Virus record (IMG/VR): IMGVR_UViG_3300037549_000160
Coordinates: 1-40,815 of that record
From: a virus
Direction: 5' to 3' (one strand)
Length of the DNA: 40,815 bases
Shown here: positions 1 through 6,968 of the stretch, one piece after another
Numbering within the stretch: position 1 is the first letter of the stretch
Layout of the letters: every line of letters starts with the position of its first letter
Program-made: the position numbers and the translations under genes
The notes under the pieces: generated by a model
Seen by the model: only the letters and a program-made list of their open reading frames with translations
Told to the model about the DNA's origin: nothing
Database searches by the model: none

Positions 1-127
1 CGAATTCAGCGACCGGCTGCTGCTGACCCGGCCGCCGCCGCCCGCCCGCGAAGCGGATGCGCCGGCCGCCGGGCCCTATCCGCGCGCCTGGGGGCCGGAG
101 GATGTCGCCCTGGTTCAGGCGCACATG
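1..127. repeat. 127-bp direct terminal repeat, left copy
   Basis: Bases 1-127 are identical to bases 40689-40815. The reading frame of the VirE gene continues exactly from the right copy into the sequence after the left copy, so the repeat is best read as the overlap of a circular assembly. 127 is a common largest k-mer in short-read assemblers, which favours assembly overlap over a biological terminal repeat. Confidence 0.97.
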
Positions 128-1132
128 CAGCGCCGCTGGGCGCCCCGCTTCAACCGCATGACGGTCGAGGAAGCGATGCCGGTGGAAGCCCGGCGCAACA
201 GCTTTCACCCGGTGCGCGACTATCTCGATGCTCTGGCCTGGGATGGCCGGCCCCGTCTCGATTCCTGGCTGCGGGCGGCCTTCGGCTGCCCGGCCGATGC
301 CTACCATGCCGCCGCTGGCGCGAAGATGCTGATCGCCAGTGTGCGGCGCATCCGCCAGCCCGGCGTGAAATGGGACCATACGCCGGTGCTGGAAGGATTG
401 CAGGGCCTCGGCAAATCCGCCGCGTTGCGCGAGCTATTCGGGCACGACTGGTTTTCCGACGCCATGCCTGATGACCTCGCCGGCAAGGATGCCGCGATGT
501 CGCTGAATGGCGTCTGGTGCCTGGAGATGGCCGAGCTGCAGCAGATCATCCGGGCCGAGCCGGCAACCGTGAAGGCGTTCCTCACGCGCCAGGTCGATCG
601 CTACCGGCCGCCCTATGGCCGAAGCTATGTCGATCGCCCGCGCTCCTCGGTTTTCGTCGGCACCACCAACAACGACGAATGGATGAACGACCCGACCGGC
701 AACCGCCGCTACTGGCCGCTGGCCTGCAAGCACGCGGACCGGGACTGGATCGCCGCGAATCGGGACCAGCTCTGGGCCGAGGCAGCGGCACGCGAGGCGG
801 CGCATGAGGTGAACTGGCTCGATGTCGAGGAAGCTCGCTCCGGCGCCGCCCTGGCGCAGGATGGCCGGCTGATCACCGATGCCTGGGCTGATCGCGTCGA
901 GGCGATCCTGAACGATGGCCGCACCCGCGCGACGGTCGCCGAGCTGCTGACGGATATCGGCGTACCGGTGTTCCAACAGAACAAGGCGGCACAGATGCGG
1001 GTGGCCGACATTGTGCGCGGCGCGGGCTGGCGGAAGGATCGCAGCGCCCGCTCGCGCTACTGGCTGCGGCCGGAGGTGGACACGGACTCGGCCGGTTTCG
1101 GAGGTGGTCACGATGACTACCCCCCAGAATGA
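1..1132 (+). CDS. VirE-family primase/helicase, main part (starts at 40489 across the junction)
   Basis: This is the C-terminal 376 residues of a 443-residue protein that begins at ATG 40489 and reads through the circle junction in frame (base 2 continues base 40689). It is a virulence-associated-E type ATPase, the SF3/D5-like replicative helicase found with phage primases. The Walker A motif EGLQGLGKS lies near residues 198-206, an acidic Walker B region VWCLEMAEL near 238-246, and a sensor-like segment FVGTTNN followed by TGNRRYW near 285-305. It is expected to unwind the phage origin. No separate primase gene is evident; the 220-residue protein at 39827 directly upstream is a possible partner. 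The stop is at 1130-1132 and the next gene starts inside it at 1113. Confidence 0.9.
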   Translation, partial: EFSDRLLLTRPPPPAREADAPAAGPYPRAWGPEDVALVQAHMQRRWAPRFNRMTVEEAMPVEARRNSFHPVRDYLDALAWDGRPRLDSWLRAAFGCPADAYHAAAGAKMLIASVRRIRQPGVKWDHTPVLEGLQGLGKSAALRELFGHDWFSDAMPDDLAGKDAAMSLNGVWCLEMAELQQIIRAEPATVKAFLTRQVDRYRPPYGRSYVDRPRSSVFVGTTNNDEWMNDPTGNRRYWPLACKHADRDWIAANRDQLWAEAAAREAAHEVNWLDVEEARSGAALAQDGRLITDAWADRVEAILNDGRTRATVAELLTDIGVPVFQQNKAAQMRVADIVRGAGWRKDRSARSRYWLRPEVDTDSAGFGGGHDDYPPE

Positions 1133-1203
1133 CGACCTCTTCCGAGGTGGTCACACCGAGGTGGTCACGCTGAAAGGCGCGGCTGCCTTGGCTTGTGACC
1201 ACC
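1101..1203. repeat. GGTGGTCAC repeats, possible iterons
   Basis: Three direct copies of GGTGGTCAC lie at 1103-1111, 1146-1154 and 1160-1168 (each preceded by GA), and one inverted copy GTGACCACC lies at 1195-1203. They cluster over about 100 bp at the end of the helicase gene. Repeats of this size next to a replication gene could bind an initiator. They are translated as EVVT-type peptides in the 1113 gene, so the sequence is also coding. Confidence 0.45.
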
Positions 1204-1505
1204 ATGACAACCAACCTGCCCCGACTTCCTCTAATACCCCACAGGGGCACGTAGGGGGTTTTAGAAAAGGCAGTCAGGTGGACATGGTGGTCAGGCAAGC
1301 GCGCGGCCTGATCGAGAGCGGCGAGATCAGCCTGGCAGTCGCGGCGCTGGCCGAGGATGGCCGGCATCCCTGCGCGCTCGCCATGCTCCGCCACGGCTTC
1401 CCCGACTACGCCGTGAACTTCCTGGATACGCTGGCGCCGATCGATCTCACCGACCCAGCCGCCGTCCGTCACCAGCACCAAAGGATCCGCGATGATGCCG
1501 CTTGA
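1113..1505 (+). CDS. hypothetical protein downstream of the primase/helicase
   Basis: A 130-residue protein, not recognised. Start ATG 1113 was chosen because a GAGGTGG ribosome-binding sequence lies at 1101-1107; the frame is open further upstream. The first 45 residues are low complexity and come from the GGTGGTCAC repeats. The C-terminal half (SQVDMVVRQARGLIESGEIS, then a helical segment ending in DLTDPAAV) looks folded and mostly helical. It overlaps the helicase gene by 20 bases and its own end overlaps the NusG-like gene, so the three are probably translated from one early message. Confidence 0.6.
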   Translation: MTTPQNDDLFRGGHTEVVTLKGAAALACDHHDNQPAPTSSNTPQGHVGGFRKGSQVDMVVRQARGLIESGEISLAVAALAEDGRHPCALAMLRHGFPDYAVNFLDTLAPIDLTDPAAVRHQHQRIRDDAA

Positions 1506-2088
1506 CACGACGCACGCAGATCAGGCAGCAATAGCTCGCGCAGACTCAGTGCCTCGGCACTCGGTCTGCGGTAGCCATTCCGCCGCCCGCTGGTACGTGG
1601 TGGAGACCCATTGGGGTCAGGAAGCCCGGGCCGCCTCCGAGATCGAGAACCAGGGCTTCGCGGCCTTCCTGCCGGTCTTCACCGTAATGCGCCAGCTGCG
1701 GGGCGAGGCGCGGCCCAAGCCGCACCATACGCCGCTGTTCCCGCGCTACCTGTTCACCCGCTTCGACTGCACGCTGCCGGGCTGGCCGTCCATCGCCTAT
1801 AGCCGCGGCGTACGCCGGCTGATCAGCACACCATCGGGCCGGCCGATCTCCGTGCCGGCCGTCGAGGTGGAGCGCCTGATGGCTGAGGTAGGGGCGGGCC
1901 AGCAACCGGCGCCGGTGCCCGACCTCGATGACCTGACGGCCAAGATCGTGCTGGTCGAGATCACCGGCGGTATCACTGTCCAGGCGCTGTGCACCATGGG
2001 GGAGGGTGACCGGCTGCGGGTGCTGATGTCGTGGCTCGGTGGCGAGCGCGAGGTCGAGTTGCCCCGCTCACGGGTGACTGTTGCATGA
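1492..2088 (+). CDS. NusG/RfaH-like transcription antitermination protein
   Basis: A 198-residue NusG paralogue. Residues 25-125 match the NGN domain: RWYVVETHWGQEARAASEIE, then GFAAFLPV, then PLFPRYLFTRFD and GVRRLIS. The C-terminal part ends with GDRLRVLMSWLGGEREVELP, the typical closing strand of NusG-like proteins, while the KOW loop before it is poorly conserved. NusG-type proteins bind RNA polymerase beta-prime/beta clamp helices and alter pausing or termination. The gene sits between the replication genes and the terminase genes, the place of the late antiterminator Q in lambda, so a role in late-gene read-through is inferred. Start ATG 1492 or 1495, both inside the end of the previous gene. 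Confidence 0.85.
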   Translation: MMPLDTTHADQAAIARADSVPRHSVCGSHSAARWYVVETHWGQEARAASEIENQGFAAFLPVFTVMRQLRGEARPKPHHTPLFPRYLFTRFDCTLPGWPSIAYSRGVRRLISTPSGRPISVPAVEVERLMAEVGAGQQPAPVPDLDDLTAKIVLVEITGGITVQALCTMGEGDRLRVLMSWLGGEREVELPRSRVTVA

Positions 2089-2199
2089 AAGGCACGCATT
2101 GCACGGGTCCCTTCCGTGGATTGGCAAATGCGGCAGCCAAGCCCGCCCGATTTTGGGCTGGGTCGCCATCGCCATACCGTGCGTTTGTTGTTCATTTTC
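2089..2199. other. intergenic region before the small terminase gene, possible cos site
   Basis: This 111-bp non-coding gap precedes the Nu1-like gene. In lambda the cohesive-end site lies in exactly this position. Short inverted repeats are visible: CACGG at 2102-2106 with CCGTG at 2114-2118, and AGCCC at 2140-2144 with GGGCT at 2155-2159. No clear promoter was found. The cos assignment rests on position and on the GpA/Nu1 terminase type; the nicking position cannot be read from the sequence. Confidence 0.35.
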
Positions 2200-2763
2200 A
2201 TGGCCTTAGCGGTGACTGATCTCCGCTCGCTTGCCGATACCGCGGCCTTCTTCAGCGTGTCCCAGCCCACCGTTCGGCGCTGGATCGAGGCCGGATGCCC
2301 CGTTGCGGAGAAGGGCAGCAGCGGCACCGCCTACAAAATGGACCTCTCGGCGGTCGCCAACTGGCGCGCCGGGCAGCGCCAGGCCGAAGACCTCGCCGCC
2401 CAGACCCGCGCGGAACGCGACGCCCAGCTTCGCCTGGAACTGCTGGGCGATGAGGCGCTCACCGCCAACGATGACGCCGCCGCCCTCACCTGGCGGCAGC
2501 GGACCGAGGCCCTGCAGGGCGAAGTCGCCCGCACCAAGCTTGCCCAGCTGCGCCGTGAGCTGGTGGCCGCCGAACCGGTCTCGCTCCAGGCGGCCGAGAT
2601 CATGGCCCAGTTGAAAACCCGACTGCGACAGATCCCGGATGTCGCGGCGCCGGAACTGAGCCTGACCGAAACCCAGTCCGGGCGCCTCGCCGCCTTGATC
2701 GATGATGCGCTCACCGATGCGGCCGATGCGCTGGAGGCCATGTTGACCGATGAAGCTGCGTGA
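2200..2763 (+). CDS. terminase small subunit, Nu1 family
   Basis: A 187-residue DNA-packaging protein. Residues 1-40 form a winged helix-turn-helix (LADTAAFFSVSQPTVRRWIE), which in lambda gpNu1 binds cosB. The middle is a long helical, charged region, and the C-terminal third probably contacts the large subunit. ATG 2200 was chosen over an in-frame ATG at 2116 because it starts directly before the helix-turn-helix. The stop overlaps the start of the large-subunit gene by 14 bases, the arrangement seen in lambda. Confidence 0.85.
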   Translation: MALAVTDLRSLADTAAFFSVSQPTVRRWIEAGCPVAEKGSSGTAYKMDLSAVANWRAGQRQAEDLAAQTRAERDAQLRLELLGDEALTANDDAAALTWRQRTEALQGEVARTKLAQLRRELVAAEPVSLQAAEIMAQLKTRLRQIPDVAAPELSLTETQSGRLAALIDDALTDAADALEAMLTDEAA

Positions 2764-4825
2764 AGACCCGTTGCCGGGCTTCGTTCGCCCGGCCCGCGTC
2801 TTCCGCGCTGCCATCGCATCGCTCCGGCCGCCGCGCCGGGTGACCGTGGCCGAGACTGCCGAGGCCTGGCGCGTGCTGCGCAACCCCGGCGGCGGCTATT
2901 CCGGCCCCTGGCAGAATGCCCTGACGCCCTACCTGGTCGAGCCGATGGAGGCGCTGACCCGCCGCGATGTCGCCATGGTGGCCGTGCTCGGCCCCTCCCA
3001 GTTCGGCAAGACCGAGCTGATCCTCAACCTGGCGGTGTACGAGGCCGCCGAGGGAGGCGCCGACCTGCTGATCTTCCAGCCAACCCAAGCGCTGGCCCTC
3101 GATTTCAGCGAGCGCCGCCTGGACAAGGCCTTCGCCGCCTCGCCGCGGCTCGCCGAGCTGATCGGCGCCGATCGCGGCGACGACAAGCGGCTGTCCAAGC
3201 TTTGCCGCAACGGCGCGCGCCTCACCATCGGCTGGCCGGTCTCCGCCCAGCTTGCCAGCCGCCCAGTGCCGAAGGTGGTGCTGGACGAGTTGGACAGCAT
3301 GGCGCCCGACATCGATGGCGAGGGCGATCCGGTCGACCTGGCCCGCCAGCGCACCACCACCTTCGGCCGGCAGGCCAAGGTTGTGGTGATGTCGACGCCC
3401 AAGCGCCAGGACGGCAGCGGCATCATCGCCCGCTGGCGGCAGGGCGATCGGCGGCTCTGGCACTGGCCATGCCCCGACTGCGGCGAATACTGGACGCCGG
3501 GCTTCGACGCCCAGCGCCGCCCGACCCTGGCGCACCTGAACGTGCGGCCCGACGCCACGGAGGAACAGGCCCGCGCCGAGGCCTGCCTGATCTGCCCGCA
3601 CTGCGGCGTGCTGATCCAGGAACACCACAAGGCCGGCATGAATGCCCGCGGCACGTGGCTGCCGGAAGGCGCCACCATCAGCGCCGACGGCGCGATCGGC
3701 GGCGTCCCGCTGCGCAGCCGGACCGCCAGCTACTGGTTTTCGGGCATTGCAGTCCGCCAGCGGTCCTGGGGCGACCTCGCTGCCAGCTACGTGAAGGCGC
3801 TGCGCGAGCTTGAAAACCGCCAGGACGAAAACGCCCTGCGGACCTTCTGGAACACCGACCTCGGTGCGCCCTATCGCAGCGTGCTGGCCGGCGCCGAGGC
3901 GCTGGACCCGGATGCGCTGAAGGAACGGGCCGAGGCGCTGGAAATCGGCCGCGTCCCGGCCTGGGCCGGCTTCCTGACCACGGCAGTGGACGTGCAGGGC
4001 AACCGCTTCGACTGCCAGACGCTCGCCTGGGGCCCCGATGGCACCGCCCAGGTGATCGAGGCCTGGCAGATCTTCAAGACCCGGGATCCCGACGGCACCG
4101 AACGCCTGCTCGAGCCCGCCCGCCGCGCCGAAGACTGGGAATTGCTCACCGCCGGCGTCGTGGCGAAGGCCTACCAGGGCGAGGGCGGCACGGAATATCG
4201 CGCCATCACCGTCGCGGTCGATACCGGCGGCGCCGATGGCACCACCGGCCAAGCCTATGACTGGTGGCACCGCATCCGGCGCGACCGGCCGGACGACCTC
4301 CGCCGGGTCATGCTGATCAAGGGCGAAAGCCGCCGGGATGCGCCGCTGCTCTCGGTGCGGAAGATCGAGACCGACAACCGGGGCCGCCGCATGAAGCGCG
4401 GCATTGCCCTGGTGCTGGTGAACACCGAGGCGCTGAAGGACCAGGTGGATATCCGCCTGCGGATGCACCGCCCGGGCCCCGGCTGGCTGCACTTGCCACG
4501 CGGGCTGCCCGACCGGTTCTGGGAAGAAGCCACCGCCGAGGTCCGCGGTCCCAAGGGCTGGACCAAGCTGCGCAGCAGGAACGAGAGCCTCGATCTGCTG
4601 GTCTACAACCTAGCCGCCTGGCACCGCCGCGGCGGCCCGCGCCTCGACTGGGCCCACCTGCCCGACTGGGCGAAGCCCCGCGCGCCGGCGCCGCTGCTGG
4701 CCGCGGCCGAGATGGGCAGCCCCACCTCGGCGCCCGCGCTGCCGCCGCCGCCCCTGGTGCCGGTGCCCGGCCGGTCGCGCTTCTGGAAGACCCGTTCCCC
4801 TGGCCGCGTCGGCGCGCGGTTCTGA
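2750..4825 (+). CDS. terminase large subunit, GpA family
   Basis: A 691-residue packaging motor and endonuclease of the lambda gpA type. Walker A GPSQFGKTE lies at residues 81-89 and Walker B VVLDELDS at 176-183. Two CxxC pairs (CPDC at 241-244 and CPHC at 282-285) form the zinc-binding insert typical of GpA terminases. The C-terminal half has the aspartate-rich nuclease region, with AVDVQGNRFD and VAVDTGGADG as likely catalytic segments. It cuts concatemers at cos and pumps DNA into proheads through the portal encoded at 5414. The last 45 residues are proline- and alanine-rich and probably disordered. Confidence 0.95.
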   Translation: MKLREDPLPGFVRPARVFRAAIASLRPPRRVTVAETAEAWRVLRNPGGGYSGPWQNALTPYLVEPMEALTRRDVAMVAVLGPSQFGKTELILNLAVYEAAEGGADLLIFQPTQALALDFSERRLDKAFAASPRLAELIGADRGDDKRLSKLCRNGARLTIGWPVSAQLASRPVPKVVLDELDSMAPDIDGEGDPVDLARQRTTTFGRQAKVVVMSTPKRQDGSGIIARWRQGDRRLWHWPCPDCGEYWTPGFDAQRRPTLAHLNVRPDATEEQARAEACLICPHCGVLIQEHHKAGMNARGTWLPEGATISADGAIGGVPLRSRTASYWFSGIAVRQRSWGDLAASYVKALRELENRQDENALRTFWNTDLGAPYRSVLAGAEALDPDALKERAEALEIGRVPAWAGFLTTAVDVQGNRFDCQTLAWGPDGTAQVIEAWQIFKTRDPDGTERLLEPARRAEDWELLTAGVVAKAYQGEGGTEYRAITVAVDTGGADGTTGQAYDWWHRIRRDRPDDLRRVMLIKGESRRDAPLLSVRKIETDNRGRRMKRGIALVLVNTEALKDQVDIRLRMHRPGPGWLHLPRGLPDRFWEEATAEVRGPKGWTKLRSRNESLDLLVYNLAAWHRRGGPRLDWAHLPDWAKPRAPAPLLAAAEMGSPTSAPALPPPPLVPVPGRSRFWKTRSPGRVGARF

Positions 4826-4840
4826 TGCCCGGAGCACACC

Positions 4841-5410
4841 ATGGCCACCGCATCCGCGCCGCCGATCCAGATCACCGCCGGCGATAGCGTCAGCTTCACC
4901 TATGAGGCCGACGACTATCCGCCGACCTCTGGCTGGACCATGTCCTGGCGGTTGGTCGGCGCCGGCGTCGCGCTGACGCTCACCACCACGGTCTCCGGCA
5001 ATCTCTTCTCGGTCTATGCGGCGCCGGCCGCCACCGGTGCGCTCACCGTGCCCAGCACCGGCATCGCCTGCCGGCTGTTCGGCATGGTCAGCAACGGTAC
5101 CGACCGCTTCCAGCTCTACTCCGCCGACTGCTTCCTGGCGCCGAACCCGGCGACCATCACCGGCGACACGCGCGGCCACGCGCAGCGGACCTATGACGCG
5201 ATCAAGGCGCTGCTCGAAGGGCGGGCGACCAAGGATCAGCAGATGTACAAGATCGGCGACCGCGAGTTGCAGCGGATCCCGATTCCCGAGCTGCTGAGCC
5301 TGCAGGACTACTACCGCGTCCAGGCGCACCGCGAGATGGATGCCGAGGCGCTGGCGCAGGGGCGCAAGGGCCGCAACCGGACGATCCTGACCCGCATGGC
5401 GCGCGGCTGA
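4841..5410 (+). CDS. gpW-like head-tail joining protein with an extra N-terminal domain
   Basis: A 189-residue protein in the place of lambda W, between the large terminase and the portal. The C-terminal 80 residues (AIKALLEGRATKDQQMYKIG then RELQRIPIPELLSLQDYY) resemble the gpW fold: a helix, a short hairpin and a second helix. gpW stops DNA leakage and builds the site where tails attach. The N-terminal 110 residues are beta-rich and threonine/serine-rich, like an immunoglobulin-type domain. Lambda gpW is only 68 residues, so this is an enlarged version. The family match is from remembered patterns, not a search. Confidence 0.6.
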   Translation: MATASAPPIQITAGDSVSFTYEADDYPPTSGWTMSWRLVGAGVALTLTTTVSGNLFSVYAAPAATGALTVPSTGIACRLFGMVSNGTDRFQLYSADCFLAPNPATITGDTRGHAQRTYDAIKALLEGRATKDQQMYKIGDRELQRIPIPELLSLQDYYRVQAHREMDAEALAQGRKGRNRTILTRMARG

Positions 5411-5413
5411 GGC

Positions 5414-6967
5414 ATGGCGCGCTGGAATCCCTTCAGCCGCCGCCCGGCGGCCTCCTCGGCCGTCGGCGCGATCGGCGCCGTGGCGCGCTGGGAAGATGCC
5501 GGGCCGCGAGCCCAGGCCGGCCAGCGCACCTGGCTGGCCGCGCAGCCGTCCCGCCTGCTGGCGGACCTGCCGGGCGCCTATATGCGGGCGCCGAATGCGG
5601 ATATCCGCTGGGCGCTGGCCTATCTGCGCAACCGGTCGCGCTGGCTGGCGCAGAATGACGGCTTCACCCGCGGCTATCTCGGCACGCTCCGCCGCAACGT
5701 GGTCGGCCCCGGCGGCTTCACGCTGCAAATGGCGGTGAAGAACGAGAAGGGCGATGGCGAGGATGCCAACGCCAACAAGCGGATCGAGGCGGCCTGGGCG
5801 GAATGGGCGCCGGCCTGCGAGGTGACGGGCAAGCTGACCTTCACCGATCTCTGCCACGCCGCGATCATGGGCGTGCCGCGCGACGGCGAGGTGATTTTCC
5901 GCAAGGTGCGCGGCGGCGGCTTCAACCGCTCCGGCTTCGCCCTGCAGGTGATCGATCCGGCCCGGCTCGATGAAACCTGCAACGGCCGGCCGAACATCGC
6001 CGGCTTCAGCGTCGCCGGCGACAACCTGGTGCGCGCCGGCGTGGAACTGACGCCCTGGGGGCGGCCGGCGGCCTATTGGCTGCGGACCTATACCCCGAAC
6101 GACGATCCGCTGGTGCCGGTGCCGAAACGGCTGGAACGGGTGCCCGCGGACGACATCATCCACCTCTTCGTGCATGAATGGCCGGACCAGATCAGGGGCG
6201 TGCCCTGGCTTTCGGCCTCCATCCGCACCCTGGCCATGCTGGACGGCTACAGCGAGGCGGAATTGACCGCCGCCCGGGTCTCCGCCGGCAAGATGGGCTT
6301 CTACAAGCAGGGCGAGGTCGAGGATGTGCCGGCCGAGCTGCAGAATGATGGCTCCCTGGTGCAGGAATCGACCGCCGGCAGCTTCGAGCTGCTGCCGAAG
6401 GGCGTGTCCTTCGAGTCCTATGACCCGCAGCACCCGAACACCGCCTTCGGCGCCTTCGTCGCGGCCCAGCAGCGCCAGGCGGCGGCCGGCGCCGGCCTTT
6501 CCTACGCCGCCTTCGCCAATGATCCCGGCAGTCTGAACTATTCGGGGCTGCGGCACGTCGCCCTGGAAGACCGCGACGAATACCGCACGCTGCAAAACTG
6601 GATGATCAACAACTTCTGCCTGCGGTTCTTCCCGGAATGGCTCACCGAGACCCTGGTCGCGGGCGTCACGGGACTGCCGCCGGGCAAGTTCTGGAAGTTC
6701 AACGCGCCACGCTTCATCGGCCGCGGCTGGGATTGGGTGGACCCGCAGAACGAGATCAAGGCGGCGCGGGAGGCGGTGGCCCTCGGCATCAAGAGCCGGA
6801 CGCAGATCGTGGCGGAAAAGGGCGGCGACTTCGCGGCGGTGATCGCCGATCTCGAACGCGAACAGGCGGCGATGGCGAACCTGATCCCGCCGCCCGACCT
6901 GGTGGACGAAAACCTGACGCCGGCCGACGCGACGGCGAAGCCCCAGGCGGGCGCAAGCGGAGCCTGA
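5414..6967 (+). CDS. portal protein, lambda gpB family
   Basis: A 517-residue portal protein. It forms the dodecameric ring at the capsid vertex through which DNA enters and leaves. Recognisable family segments are the N-terminal ARWNPFSR, the region YMRAPNADIRWALAYLRNRS, then LRRNVVGPGGFTLQ, VPRDGEVIFRKVRG, FQVIDPARLDET-like sequence and FAAFANDPGSLNYSGLRHV-like sequence near residue 370. The C-terminal tail is alanine-rich and probably flexible. It lies 3 bases after the gpW-like gene and one base before the capsid gene. Confidence 0.93.
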   Translation: MARWNPFSRRPAASSAVGAIGAVARWEDAGPRAQAGQRTWLAAQPSRLLADLPGAYMRAPNADIRWALAYLRNRSRWLAQNDGFTRGYLGTLRRNVVGPGGFTLQMAVKNEKGDGEDANANKRIEAAWAEWAPACEVTGKLTFTDLCHAAIMGVPRDGEVIFRKVRGGGFNRSGFALQVIDPARLDETCNGRPNIAGFSVAGDNLVRAGVELTPWGRPAAYWLRTYTPNDDPLVPVPKRLERVPADDIIHLFVHEWPDQIRGVPWLSASIRTLAMLDGYSEAELTAARVSAGKMGFYKQGEVEDVPAELQNDGSLVQESTAGSFELLPKGVSFESYDPQHPNTAFGAFVAAQQRQAAAGAGLSYAAFANDPGSLNYSGLRHVALEDRDEYRTLQNWMINNFCLRFFPEWLTETLVAGVTGLPPGKFWKFNAPRFIGRGWDWVDPQNEIKAAREAVALGIKSRTQIVAEKGGDFAAVIADLEREQAAMANLIPPPDLVDENLTPADATAKPQAGASGA

Positions 6968-6968
6968 C

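Noticed and set aside
2031-2219. 62-codon frame between NusG-like and small terminase genes
   Set aside because: It starts inside the NusG-like gene, has no ribosome-binding sequence and no fold pattern, and overlaps the start of the true terminase gene.
2711-4492. 593-codon open frame on the minus strand opposite the large terminase
   Set aside because: High GC makes long antisense frames common; the plus-strand product has clear terminase motifs and the antisense one shows no domain and a low-complexity G/A/V/H composition.
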